A stretch of DNA of 64,000 nucleotides, taken from Oceanobacter sp. 1_MG-2023. Its GTDB lineage: Bacteria > Pseudomonadota > Gammaproteobacteria > Pseudomonadales > Oceanobacteraceae. A program made the position numbers and the translations under genes. Shown piece after piece: positions 42,365 through 53,100 of the stretch (positions are counted from its first letter, which is position 1; each line of letters starts with the position of its first letter). The notes beneath the pieces were generated by a model. It did no database searches, was not told the origin of the DNA, and saw only the letters and a program-made list of their open reading frames with translations. The stretch covers positions 1-64,000 of the forward strand of contig NZ_JAUYWA010000016.1 in assembly GCF_030689025.1 (NCBI RefSeq). Direction: 5' to 3'.

Positions 42365-43576
42365 ATGCGTCGAGTGGTAGTTACAGGTATTGGTATTGTT
42401 GGTTGCCTCGGAAACAACAAGGACGAGGTGCTGGCATCATTGCGTGAGCAGCGCTCCGGCATCCGTTTTATTCCGGAATATGCTGAGCAGGGGATGCGCA
42501 GCCATGTTGCCGGCCGCCCCCAAATCAACCTCTCGGAACACATCGACCGTAAACTCTTCCGTTTTATGGGTGATTCTGCGGCTTATTCCTATCTTTCACT
42601 GAAAGAAGCCATTGAAGATGCGGGCCTGAGTGAAGAGATGGTGAGCAATCCCCGCACCGGCCTGGTTGCCGGTTCCGGCGGTGCATCCACCAGCGATACA
42701 GTTGAGTCTGTCGATATCCTGCGCACCAAGGGTATCCGTAAGGTTGGCCCTTACCGCGTCACCCGCACCATGGGCTCTACAGTATCGGCTAACCTGGCCA
42801 CGCCATTCAGCATCAAGGGCGTGAATTACTCCATGACGTCGGCCTGTGCCACCAGTTCACATTGTATTGGTCACGGTATGGAACTGATTCAATGGGGCAA
42901 ACAGGACATCGTTTTTGCCGGTGGTGGTGAAGAGGAGCATTGGTCGCTCTCCATGCAGTTTGATGCCATGGGTGCGTTGTCGAGCAAGTACAACGACACA
43001 CCGGAAAGCGCTTCCCGTGCCTATGACAGCACCCGTGACGGTTTTGTTATCGCCGGTGGTGGTGCCATGGTCGTTCTGGAAGAGTACGAGCATGCCGTTG
43101 CTCGTGGTGCAACAATCTACGCTGAACTGATTGGCTACTCCGCTACATCCGATGGTGCCGATATGGTCGCCCCATCCGGTGAAGGCGCTGTTCGTTGCAT
43201 GAAAGATGCCCTGCAAATGGCTGGCAACCCAACCATCGATTACCTGAACACCCACGGCACCAGCACACCGGCAGGTGATATCACTGAACTGAAAGCCGTT
43301 GGTCTGGCCTTTGATGGCCAGGTTCCTCCTATCAGCTCCACCAAATCCCTGACTGGCCACTCTCTGGGTGCTGCTGGCGCACAAGAAGCTATTTATTCTA
43401 TCTTGATGATGAAACACGGATTTATCACTGGCAGTGCCAATATCTCTGAACTCGATGAAGGGGCCAGTGATTATCCGATCGTTCGCGACAACCGTGACGC
43501 CGAATTAAAAACTGTGATGTCCAACAGTTTTGGTTTTGGCGGCACCAACGCGGCGTTGATATTCAAGGCTCTCTGA
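42365..43576 (+). CDS. fabB: Beta-ketoacyl-ACP synthase I
   Basis: Condensing enzyme of fatty-acid elongation, essential in the unsaturated branch. The 403 residues match E. coli FabB (406). The active-site cysteine is in [14 protein letters not shown], the histidines in [11 protein letters not shown] and [15 protein letters not shown], and the C-terminal [13 protein letters not shown]. The ATG at 42365 starts [13 protein letters not shown], the family start; the frame is open 38 codons upstream in the leader. In E. coli-like and Pseudomonas-like genomes fabB is controlled with fabA, but fabA is not beside it here. The next gene is the fused carboxylase, 164 bases downstream. Confidence 0.96.
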   Translation: MRRVVVTGIGIVGCLGNNKDEVLASLREQRSGIRFIPEYAEQGMRSHVAGRPQINLSEHIDRKLFRFMGDSAAYSYLSLKEAIEDAGLSEEMVSNPRTGLVAGSGGASTSDTVESVDILRTKGIRKVGPYRVTRTMGSTVSANLATPFSIKGVNYSMTSACATSSHCIGHGMELIQWGKQDIVFAGGGEEEHWSLSMQFDAMGALSSKYNDTPESASRAYDSTRDGFVIAGGGAMVVLEEYEHAVARGATIYAELIGYSATSDGADMVAPSGEGAVRCMKDALQMAGNPTIDYLNTHGTSTPAGDITELKAVGLAFDGQVPPISSTKSLTGHSLGAAGAQEAIYSILMMKHGFITGSANISELDEGASDYPIVRDNRDAELKTVMSNSFGFGGTNAALIFKAL

Positions 43577-43585
43577 GCCTGATCT

Positions 43586-43676
43586 GGGAGCAAGGCACCA
43601 GCGCAGTTGCTCCCGTATTCGCATTTAACAGCCCGTCTCTGCGCTCGAACTATGTCCGACCGTAGTTTCGGGCTTG
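43586..43676 (+). other. Hairpins between fabB and the carboxylase gene
   Basis: Two structures: an 8-bp stem (43586-43593 with 43607-43614), and a stepped stem (43630-43635 with 43669-43674, enclosing 43647-43652 with 43663-43668). Neither is followed by a strong T-run. They could be a leaky terminator or a leader structure for the gene downstream. Confidence 0.35.
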
Positions 43677-43740
43677 TTTGGTCTGGTAAGTACCCTGCCA
43701 GCTCAGCCCGATGATCGGCATATTACGGAATTGATCAACC

Positions 43741-46700
43741 ATGTCTGAACAAAACAAACCTAAAGAAATAGACCAGCTGTTTCAAATCGCTGAACAACTT
43801 GCGGCAGATTCCTCTCTCTTCCCTGAATATGAGGACAACGCCGTTGACCATAGCGTCAAAGGGCTGGTCGATCCAAAGCATTGCAAAACCGAGCTGGCTC
43901 GCCTGAGTACACTGAACATCGATGAATATATCGAGCAGGTTGTTACTCCCAGCGAAAGCAACCAGCGCCCCGGTGCCAAATCAGTGGTTGGTCATCTGAT
44001 TCTGCGTGTTATTACTGAAGTAGACGACGGTCCATTGTACGCCACAGAAGCCGATATGGACTTTAACGGCAAAATTCGCCGCGTCGGTTTTATCTGTCAA
44101 AACCGTGAACACAGCAATGGTTCCTGGGGACCGTCCCATCACAACCGGGCCGCCCAGCTGGCACGCTCCTATGCCCAGCGCGCCATGCCGATTGTCACTT
44201 TTATTGACACCCCGGGAGCCGATGCCGGAGAACAAGCCAACGCTGGCAACCAGGCTCACAGCATCTCTCACCTGATCACCGAAATGGCCAACAAGGATGT
44301 GCCCACATTAGGCATTATCTGGGGGGCCGGTTATTCTGGTGGTGCCATTCCATTGGCAACCACCAACATTTTGCTGACCATCCGTGATGGTATTTTTAAC
44401 ACCATTCAGCCTCAGGGTCTGGCCAGCATTGCTCGCAAGTACAACCTGTCCTGGCAAGAGTGCGCCAAATACGTCGGTGTCTCCGGCTATGAGTTGCGCA
44501 AAGCCGGCATTATTGATGGCATTATTGACTACGCCCCGTCCGATGCAGACGAAAAACGTTTTAACCTGCACCAGGCCATTGTGACCGGCGTTCAATCGAT
44601 CGAAAGCAATGCGGCTGAATTTGCCAAAAATCACCCGTATATGATGGATCATTACAAGCAGTCGGTAGACCGCTTCCTGACGCCATCCGACAACCTGCAA
44701 AAACTGCAAAAAGACGCCAACTTCTTTCTTGCCGAAACACCAACCGAACACATCAACGTGTTTGGTCTGACGTATCGCTACACCCGTTACCTGACCTTGC
44801 GCCGCCGCATTCACTCCAGCACCGTTGAAAACTACGGCCGTCTGGCAGAAAAAGAGATTCCCGAAGGCCAACTGCAACAGCGTCAAGCTGCAGAAGCCAA
44901 ACGCAAATTCCAGAACTGGCTACAGGCACCGGAAAAAATCGTCTATGACGATGCCCTGCATAAAAGCTGGAAATCCTTCTGGAGCAAATACGAAGATCGT
45001 GACGAGAGCCGCTCGACGATTGTCCGTCTGTTCCTCGGTGAGCCGAAAAACAATTACCTGAAATCCAAGCAGGAACTGTGCTTCAAGCTTGGCCTGTACC
45101 TGTTCAATCGCTGGAAATCCGATGCCCCGGTCAACTTCCAGGGGCTGCTGGATTACCTCGAGGATTACAAACAAAGCCGCTTCCTGATCCGTGCTGATGA
45201 CGTTCTCGACACTCAGGCCGTTGCACATTTTATCGAGAACAATCCCCACCCGCTGGCAAGCTATATTCGCGAACAGTTACCGCACGATGTGCATCAGGAA
45301 CTGACCGAAGGCCTGAAAAAGGAAAAATCCAAAGGTGCCCTGAAGCAATCCATTGCCTCTGCCCTGAATATTATCCTGCAGGGTGTCTTGATCCCGGAAA
45401 GCGTGCGCACCGAGTTAAAGCTTTCCAGCCGGACCGATGCCCTTGCCAATGACATAAGCAGCGCTCGGGTAGAAGCCAACCGCCGCATTCTGGAAGAATC
45501 TCTGGCGCCTTACATCCAGTTTCGCCAGGAAAACATCCAGAACCCACAACATCCTGATATCACCATTCTGGATGCCATCTTGCATGACGAACTGCGTTAC
45601 GAGTTCACACAAGTCTGCAAGAACATGCTGGTGTTTGGTCAACTGTATGACAACTTCATCAACAACCTGGTGAACGTTGCCAAGGAAGCCAACGAAGCCC
45701 GTGCCCTGTCACTGGAATCGCTCAAGGCCCTGCTGGAAAAATCCCTGGCCGAAGCCACGGTCGGAGACACCTATACCGAACAGGAACGGGAATCCTTTAC
45801 CCACTGGCTGAGCTACTTTATCAAGAGCAGCCAACGCGGTCCCTTCCTCAAGTCCGTCGAAGAGTGGAAAAAACTGGCCTTCCCGCGCCTGTCTGACACC
45901 TTGTTTGTAGTCATTACCTTTATCTTCGAGAAACTGTTGCCCGAGTACCACGCAACAGACCAGGAAGGCAAAGCCTACAGTGGCCGTATCAACCCGGTTT
46001 CCATTGGTCGTCGTAAAGACTTCTGGAACCGCTTGACCATGGCCTACCATGACTTGCTGATCCAGCAGGTTCTGGACGATACCAAACGTCAGAAAAAAAC
46101 CTCGCCCAACGCATTGATCGAGCGCTTTTTCAGCGACTTCCAGGAGCTCAACAGCAGCCTGATGTCCGCCGACCCGACATCATTCCCGGGTTTCCGCAGC
46201 TCAATCGAAACAGCGCTGAAAAAAGATATCCAACCTTGCGGTGTGATTACCGGTATTGGCACCATTCATATTGGCGAGCGCGAACAGCAAGTGGGCGCTC
46301 TGGTATCCAACCTGGACTTCCAGGCCGGTGCCTTTGATATGGCGGCGGCCGAGAAATTCTGCAAACTGATGGTCGAATGCGCCAAGCTGCATTTGCCCAT
46401 CGTCTGCTTTGTCTCCTCCGGTGGCATGCAAACCAAGGAAGGCGCTGCAGCACTGTTCTCCATGGCAGTGACCAACGATCGAATTACCCGCTTTGTTCGT
46501 GACAACGAATTACCACTGGTGGTGTTCGGCTTTGGCGACTGTACCGGTGGAGCACAAGCCAGCTTTGTCACCCATCCATTGGCGCAAACGTATTACTTCT
46601 CCGGCACCAATATGCCATTTGCTGGCCAGATTGTTGTGCCCTCTTACTTGCCAAGCACCTGCACCCTGTCCAACTACCTGTCCGTGTCACCCCAATCCAT

Positions 46701-48630
46701 GGACGGTCTGGTACGTCACCCGTTCTTTGACACCCTGGATGACCAGCTCCGGGCCATTGATCCGGATATGCCAGTGGCTCGTCACTCTGTTAATGATGTA
46801 CTGGAGCGTGTATTACAGGGTTATGTCAGTGCCGAACGCCTGACACCTGACACCGGCAAAGGCTCTACCGCCACCAAGAAATTTGGCAAAATCGATAAAG
46901 TCCTGATTCATGCCCGTGGCTGTACCGCAGTCAAACTGATCCGCAAGGCACAGGAAAATGATATCAAGGTCGTTCTGGTACAGTCTGACCCGGATATGGA
47001 ATCAGTACCGGTCGATATGCTGGGGCCTGAAGATCGCGTTGTGTGTATCGGTGGTAACACCCCGGACGAATCCTATCTGAACGCCAAATCCGTACTGCGG
47101 GTAGCGCACCACGAAAATGTGACGGCGTTGCACCCAGGGATCGGCTTCCTTTCAGAGAGCAGCCAGTTTGCTGCCCTGTGTGGTAACCACGACATCAACT
47201 TTGTTGGCCCGGCCGTTTCCTCAATGGAAACCATGGGTAACAAATCCAACGCCATCAATACCGCCATGCGGGTACAGGTACCTGTAGTACCTGGATCTCA
47301 TGGCATTCTGACCAGCTCAGCCAATGCGGCAGCGGTAGCAGATGAAATTGGTTATCCGGTGCTGTTAAAAGCCGTACACGGCGGTGGTGGTAAAGGTATT
47401 CAGGTTGTTCATTCAGCCGACAAGATGCATACCCTGTTCCACCAGATTTCTACTGAAGCCAAAGCCGCTTTTGGTAACGGCGACGTGTATCTGGAAAAAT
47501 TTGTCACCTCCCTGCGCCATATCGAAATCCAGGTGCTGCGCGACATGCATGGCAATACCAAGATTCTCGGTCTGCGTGACTGCTCGGTACAACGGAACAA
47601 CCAGAAGATTTTTGAAGAATCTGGCTCCACCATGTTACCGCGCGAACTGGAACAAGCTGCTTACGACTTTGCTGCCAAGCTGGCCGATGCTGTCGATTAT
47701 GTCGGTGCCGGTACGGTTGAATTTATTTTCGACCTCGACGCCGACACCATTTACTTCATGGAAATGAACACCCGCTTGCAGGTTGAGCATCCCGTGACCG
47801 AATGGGTATCTGGCATCGACATTGTTTCCACTCAGTTCAAGATCGCTGAAGGTGAATCCATTGCTGACCTGAAACCGGTCTCCAAAGGTTATGCCATTGA
47901 AGTACGTATCAATGCTGAGAAACCGGTATTCAAGGGTGAAGAGCTGCAGTTCGTTCCAACCCCGGGCACCATTCAGCAATGCGTCTTGCCTAAGGAAGAT
48001 TATATCGACCTGATTTCCATGGCAGCTGCTGGCAAACAGGTATCCCCCTTCTACGACAGCATGATCGTGCAGATTATCTGTTATGGCGAAGACCGGGACG
48101 ACACCATTGCCAAGCTGCGTGAATACCTGGATCGCGTCAAGATCACTGGCGTATGCACCAACATCCCGACGGCCAAACGCGTTCTGGATGATGAGGTATT
48201 CCGCAATGGGATTTACGATACCGGTTATCTGCCGAAATTCCTCGATCGCATCGATCTGGATGAACTGATCGCCGACGTGGACAAAGAAGCGGACCTCTCA
48301 GCCAATGCCGTCGACGCCTCTGCCCTGAAGATCGAAGGCTCGGATGAACTGAAAGTACTGTCGCCCACCACCAGCATCTTCTATGGCTCGTCTTCGCCCA
48401 GCGAACCGGCCTTCGTCAAGGAAGGCGATATCATCGACGTTGAGCACACGCTCTGCCTGATGGAAGCCATGAAAATGTTTACCCCTCTGAGCCTGAAACA
48501 GTTCAACCGCGCTGGCGCTGACCTGTACCCGGCCAATCAGAAGTTCAAGGTTACCCGTATCATGAACTCCGATGGCCAACAGGTGAATCAGGGTGACTTG
48601 CTGTACGTCGTCAAGCCGATCCAGGAATAA
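43741..48630 (+). CDS. Single-chain acetyl-CoA carboxylase (AccA-AccD-AccC-AccB fusion)
   Basis: A 1,629-residue protein that appears to join all acetyl-CoA carboxylase parts. An AccA-like carboxyltransferase domain covers about 60-285 (MPIVTFIDTPGAD at 149, G-Y-S-G-G-A near 197). Then come about 500 mostly helical residues without a recognised family. An AccD-like domain is at about 812-1030 (LPIVCFVSSGGMQ near 888, TGGAQASF near 935). A biotin carboxylase follows (about 1053-1500; glycine loop HGGGGKGIQVV near 1213, then EMNTRLQVEHPVTEW). Last is a biotin carrier (about 1540-1629; LMEAMKMF, biotin Lys1578). The product, malonyl-CoA, feeds fatty-acid synthesis, and fabB is the gene upstream. 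The AccD part lacks the cysteine zinc ribbon of E. coli AccD. Other acyl-CoA substrates are possible. The ATG has only a weak ribosome site. Confidence 0.88.
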   Translation: MSEQNKPKEIDQLFQIAEQLAADSSLFPEYEDNAVDHSVKGLVDPKHCKTELARLSTLNIDEYIEQVVTPSESNQRPGAKSVVGHLILRVITEVDDGPLYATEADMDFNGKIRRVGFICQNREHSNGSWGPSHHNRAAQLARSYAQRAMPIVTFIDTPGADAGEQANAGNQAHSISHLITEMANKDVPTLGIIWGAGYSGGAIPLATTNILLTIRDGIFNTIQPQGLASIARKYNLSWQECAKYVGVSGYELRKAGIIDGIIDYAPSDADEKRFNLHQAIVTGVQSIESNAAEFAKNHPYMMDHYKQSVDRFLTPSDNLQKLQKDANFFLAETPTEHINVFGLTYRYTRYLTLRRRIHSSTVENYGRLAEKEIPEGQLQQRQAAEAKRKFQNWLQAPEKIVYDDALHKSWKSFWSKYEDRDESRSTIVRLFLGEPKNNYLKSKQELCFKLGLYLFNRWKSDAPVNFQGLLDYLEDYKQSRFLIRADDVLDTQAVAHFIENNPHPLASYIREQLPHDVHQELTEGLKKEKSKGALKQSIASALNIILQGVLIPESVRTELKLSSRTDALANDISSARVEANRRILEESLAPYIQFRQENIQNPQHPDITILDAILHDELRYEFTQVCKNMLVFGQLYDNFINNLVNVAKEANEARALSLESLKALLEKSLAEATVGDTYTEQERESFTHWLSYFIKSSQRGPFLKSVEEWKKLAFPRLSDTLFVVITFIFEKLLPEYHATDQEGKAYSGRINPVSIGRRKDFWNRLTMAYHDLLIQQVLDDTKRQKKTSPNALIERFFSDFQELNSSLMSADPTSFPGFRSSIETALKKDIQPCGVITGIGTIHIGEREQQVGALVSNLDFQAGAFDMAAAEKFCKLMVECAKLHLPIVCFVSSGGMQTKEGAAALFSMAVTNDRITRFVRDNELPLVVFGFGDCTGGAQASFVTHPLAQTYYFSGTNMPFAGQIVVPSYLPSTCTLSNYLSVSPQSMDGLVRHPFFDTLDDQLRAIDPDMPVARHSVNDVLERVLQGYVSAERLTPDTGKGSTATKKFGKIDKVLIHARGCTAVKLIRKAQENDIKVVLVQSDPDMESVPVDMLGPEDRVVCIGGNTPDESYLNAKSVLRVAHHENVTALHPGIGFLSESSQFAALCGNHDINFVGPAVSSMETMGNKSNAINTAMRVQVPVVPGSHGILTSSANAAAVADEIGYPVLLKAVHGGGGKGIQVVHSADKMHTLFHQISTEAKAAFGNGDVYLEKFVTSLRHIEIQVLRDMHGNTKILGLRDCSVQRNNQKIFEESGSTMLPRELEQAAYDFAAKLADAVDYVGAGTVEFIFDLDADTIYFMEMNTRLQVEHPVTEWVSGIDIVSTQFKIAEGESIADLKPVSKGYAIEVRINAEKPVFKGEELQFVPTPGTIQQCVLPKEDYIDLISMAAAGKQVSPFYDSMIVQIICYGEDRDDTIAKLREYLDRVKITGVCTNIPTAKRVLDDEVFRNGIYDTGYLPKFLDRIDLDELIADVDKEADLSANAVDASALKIEGSDELKVLSPTTSIFYGSSSPSEPAFVKEGDIIDVEHTLCLMEAMKMFTPLSLKQFNRAGADLYPANQKFKVTRIMNSDGQQVNQGDLLYVVKPIQE

Positions 48631-48727
48631 CAGTCGACAAATGATCATGACTCCGGTTATCAGCTCACTTGAGCGGATAACCGGAAGTTTTGCTTCTGTT
48701 ACTGCTGTTGATGACCCTGTGATCGAC

Positions 48728-48775
48728 ACACATAAAAAAACCGGTTCTGTCACCAGAACCGGTTTTTTTATGTGT
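48728..48775. terminator. Long bidirectional terminator
   Basis: A perfect 22-bp inverted repeat (48728-48749 with 48754-48775, loop TCAC) contains A7 on one side and T7 on the other. It stands between the carboxylase gene on plus and the converging Roadblock unit on minus and should stop transcription from both. Confidence 0.95.
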
Positions 48776-48812
48776 CATTCTCTGTTTTTCTGGCTTGGCC
48801 GTCAGACAGAAA

Positions 48813-49460
48813 TCAGGCTGGATGGCCACCAAAGCGGCCCAGCAGCATTTTTACGATCCTGACATAAGGATGTGGCTTGAGCTCAATTTCAGACACTACA
48901 GCGCGATTCAGTACTTCAGCGTAACCGCTATACAGTGCCGCGCTATAAAACTGATACAGCTCTTCCTTGGATACCGACAATAGCTTGGCAGCCACATCCA
49001 GAGTGGTAGGACGTGCACTGAGCAAGGATGAAATCCGGTAGATATTCGGACTGGTATACAAACGGGTGAAGTTCGGCCACTGACGCAGTTGAATCACATC
49101 GTCCTCACGGCAACCATCCAGCAATCGACCACCCGACGCCTGAAACGCCGCCTGCCAATAGAATTCACGGATATCACGACCGTTCTCTTCCACCTGAGTG
49201 GTGAGTGCCACGGATTTCAAACCACGCGCACGGTAATCATCCTGTGAAGCCGTTAGCACTTCATCAAACTCGATGTTATGAATCAGGAATTTACCTGACT
49301 CACCCAAAATAACCAGATAGCGATCAGTAGAGCACAGGTAGTCATCAGTATGGAAAAGGATCTGAACGTTCTTTCCAAACTGCACTGCTTTCTTTACCAG
49401 CCGGTAAACACTTTCTTCCAGGTCGGCTGGTTGCGCCCGTTGTTCTATCACTGCACTCAT
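48813..49460 (-). CDS. Uncharacterised protein paired with a Roadblock protein
   Basis: A 215-residue soluble protein that I do not recognise. The N-terminal half (about 20-120) looks like an alpha/beta domain (VQILFHTDDYLCSTDRYLVI); the C-terminal half is helical and could be a winged helix (PTTLDVAAKLLSVSKEELYQ). It lacks a signal peptide, membrane segment or nucleotide-binding motif. GGAG lies 7 bases before the ATG. It follows the Roadblock gene by 18 bases, so the two are probably made together and may form a complex. Confidence 0.75.
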   Translation of the reverse strand: MSAVIEQRAQPADLEESVYRLVKKAVQFGKNVQILFHTDDYLCSTDRYLVILGESGKFLIHNIEFDEVLTASQDDYRARGLKSVALTTQVEENGRDIREFYWQAAFQASGGRLLDGCREDDVIQLRQWPNFTRLYTSPNIYRISSLLSARPTTLDVAAKLLSVSKEELYQFYSAALYSGYAEVLNRAVVSEIELKPHPYVRIVKMLLGRFGGHPA

Positions 49461-49478
49461 AAATGATCTCCATACTGC

Positions 49479-49907
49479 CTAGGATGCATATTGAACCGAA
49501 GTGGGACTATCCAGGCAGCTACGCAAGCGCACAGAAATCTGCCGCGTATCCAGCATCACACGACCCAGGTTAGAACCTGCGCCGGTCGCTACTGCCAGTA
49601 CTACGCCATCACCCAGTTCGGTCAGATGCATAATGCCTGCACTTCCCAGAACCACCATTTGGCGGAAGTCTCCAATACTCATTTCGTCCGTTGCCTTCTG
49701 AGCCAGCATCAACAGCGATGCATTCATTGCGGCAAAAATATCCTCATTGGTATCCTTATCGAGGGCGGCACCCATCATCATGCCTTCTCGGGTCATAACG
49801 GCAGCTGCCTTGGCTGACCCACGAGATGATGACTGGTTAATAAACTGCTTCAGCGTGTCGCTAATCTGAGCAGCCTTTGGGGAACGGGAATCAGTTTCAG
49901 AGTACAT
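49479..49907 (-). CDS. Roadblock/LC7-domain protein
   Basis: A 142-residue protein. Its core (about 15-130) has the Roadblock/LC7 pattern: ISDTLKQFINQSS, AAAVMTREGMMMGAALD, then NEDIFAAMNASLLMLAQKA and the C-terminal strand VVLGSAGIMHLTELGDGVVLAVAT. Relatives such as MglB regulate Ras-like GTPases, and others serve as scaffolds. No small GTPase gene lies next to it. The ATG at 49907 has AGAGG about 6 bases upstream; a TTG two codons earlier is the only in-frame alternative. Its function cannot be given. Confidence 0.85.
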   Translation of the reverse strand: MYSETDSRSPKAAQISDTLKQFINQSSSRGSAKAAAVMTREGMMMGAALDKDTNEDIFAAMNASLLMLAQKATDEMSIGDFRQMVVLGSAGIMHLTELGDGVVLAVATGAGSNLGRVMLDTRQISVRLRSCLDSPTSVQYAS

Positions 49908-50130
49908 TAGCAACCTCTTCTGGATCCAACTTGGTGCAATATTATTGCGCCTTCCTGTGGTGCTTCATAGAAGCGTTTATAATATCACTGACCGACAATC
50001 AGAACTTGATATTAATCTCACTATTAACAAGAACGAATAAAGTAATCCGCTTGCTTCAGGGTGTCGAGAGCAAAATATGCGTTTTGCTTCTTCTGCACGA
50101 TTTAAACTGTCAAGTTTTGTCTGGCTGCGA

Positions 50131-53100
50131 TCAGAATCCCAACGCAACCTCGGGCAAATCCCCTCGCGCAGGAGAACAAACAGACACTCGTTCTCCCAAC
50201 AACTGTTTTTTATCGTCCTGGCGCTGGGACAAATACGCCTTGACCGCATTTCCTCTGGCATCCGCCAGTACTGGCCAGTCTTCTCCCAGAGTCTTGGCTT
50301 CTGCCTCACTGACCACCGGACAAACCTGCAATTCCAGTTCTGTCTTGCTCGTCATGGTTGTCGCTACCTTATCGAGATAGGCCTGATGTTCCGAACTGAG
50401 AACACTGTTTTGCTCAGTAAAGGTCAATGGTTCAAGCCGGATAGCAAACAGCTGATCACCAGCCAGAGAAGCAATGCTGATCAGTGCACCATACGGCTGA
50501 AATGCCTGCTTCAAATAAAATAAAGTAGCCGTGCGTACTGCTTTTTTAGTGACTTGTTGAATAATATCCTGAATACCAATATCGGGGTCATTGACAGCTC
50601 CCGACAGCGGTACATCTATTCTCAGGTTATTATTATCGTCCTTTAATACTGACAGCGCCGTTTCTACCGGCATGGCTATCTGTTTGCTGACCCGATCAAT
50701 CGTATCCTGGTCTTCTGGTTCAAAACGGCTGTTTTGCAATACCAGCAGCGCCTTGCCCTGCATTTGGCCATTAACGATATTGATATTGCTGTCCAGTTTC
50801 ATCATGCCTTTCTGAACGTTATATCCCATCGCCTGTACCACGTACGGACTGAAAGGAGGCAAGTTCAACTGCCGCACCTTGAGTGTAAAGGAACCTTCCG
50901 GCAAACTTTGTCGCAATCCGGCCTTTGCTGTAAATTCAATCGTATTGTAGTCATCCAGACTGGCGGCTATCGAGACCGGTACTGGCTTACCCGTTTCATT
51001 CAGCAAGGCGGCAGAATCCAGCTCGCCAACACTGACAGCCGTCAGCGTCAGTATACTTTTGTGAGCTGGTGCCACCGCCAGGTCGTACCATTGGATCTGG
51101 CTGGCGGCGGTCGCTCCCGTGCTTGAATCTGCCATGGTGATACCGTCAATATGAACAATCAGTCCGGCCTCCTCGGCCGCTGCTGCCGAGCCACTGTCAG
51201 ACAGCTCGGCGTCCATTGCGCCACCGGCTTTGGATGCCACCGATTCTGTTGATGGCACCCCGGCGATCAACCCGTTTTCCAGTCGGGTCAGGTTGGCCCG
51301 CAGATCGGCAAAGCGATGTACGCCGGTACTCAACGTCTGCCCGTCAAATAGAATCGACGGTATCTCATACCGCCCCAGGCTGAATAAAACGCCCTGTTTT
51401 TTGGCAATGGCATTGGCACTGTCAGGCAGCTGTACCACCAATCCATTCATCACCAGCTGTTGCAACGATTGCGTAGCACGATCCGCACGGATGCCTTTCA
51501 GGTACAGTTGCTCCAACGCCACGGGAGGCTGATGCCCGGCAATCACATCAAGGTGTTTCAACGTCAGGTCACCGGTCAATTCCGGATCACGCCGCCAGTC
51601 GTTGATTGACCCCTGCCAGCTGACAACCAATGGTTGGTTCAGTGTCACGGCCTGCGGCTGAGTCAGACGTAACGCCGCTATCTGTAATGCCCCGGCCAAC
51701 TCGACAGGCAGGTTTTCAGCACTGTTGATCAGACCTACCGTCATATTATCGGCCGTTATCCGGGTCTGGATACCAGGTTGCTGCCAACGCAAATCCACAT
51801 TACTGACCGTAATACCAGCCAACAGCACTTCAAACTGACGGCTGCTCTGGCTCGGACTGGCACTGTGTGGCTGGACACTTGTAGCGGGAGCTTCTGCTGC
51901 CGACACAGCGTCCGGTGCTGCCTCGTCGACAGGATCATCATTGCTCGCCGCAGTATCAGCATCAGACAGCTGCAGTGGCAAACCCGCGAGACGGCCATCG
52001 TTATAACGGCCATCCAGCCATATTCCGTCGATCAGCTGTTGCCCTGCCGACAGGGTAATCCCATCAAAAGCCAATTGAGTCGCCTGATAACGATCAAGGG
52101 AAAACAAGGTCACCGCCGCAGCTGCCTTTTCATCCGGCTCGCTACTGTCCATCTCGCTACTGTCCATCTCGCTACTGTCCATCTCGCTACTGCCCGGCTC
52201 AGTACTGTCTGCCACTCGCTCCTGCACCTGCACACCATCCAGCTGGAATAACCCCAACTGTTGGTGTTCGGCATTCGCAACGATTTCCTGCAGTGTCAGG
52301 CGCTCAAAACCAACCCGGGTCGCATCCAGTAGCGTCAGCGATAAGGGTTCAATCACCAGGTCACCCCGCACCCCTGGCTGGGTATGCCAGTGGGTCAGGC
52401 GGCCTTGCCATGAGAGTACAACAGGCTGATCCAGCGTCAGGGTTTGTGGTGTATCCGCCGCCAGGCCCGGAATCATCGTGGGCAGATCCAGTTCTGGCGA
52501 CAGGCTGTGCAAGAATTGTTGGTTGGCCGATAAAGTATTGAGCGACAAGGCCAAGGTTAACTCGATATCGTCATCGTGACGGCTGTCGAACCCACGAACA
52601 TCAACAGAACGGATGCCCAGTTGGGTCTGCAAGCCATCCTGCTGCCAGCCCAGCTGCCAGTCATTCAGGCTGATATGCTCCAGCCGAACTGCCCAGGGGG
52701 TGGCTTCACTGTCAGTTGGCTGTACTTCGGCAGGTGCCGCCCCGGAGGTTGTCAGAGGCAAGGATAATCCAGCAACCAGCAGCTGATCTCCCTGACGGGT
52801 TGCCGCCAATCGCAAGCCATCGAGCTGCAAACGGGTAATCTCGATCAGTTTGTTTTGCACCTGACCGGTATCAATATCCAGCGCGACTTGATCTATACGG
52901 GTTTCCCCATCACCGGCTCCCGGATGCTGCAACGTCACTCCGGTCAGCGTCAGCTCGCCACGAATCAGGGCCAGCTGCCAATCATTCAACGTCAGCTGAT
53001 AACCTTCACCCTGCTCGGCATACCATTGTTGTAACCAGGAAATTGCCAGTCCAGGCCCGGCAAAACGAATGACGGGTACCAGCAAGATCAACAACACCAG

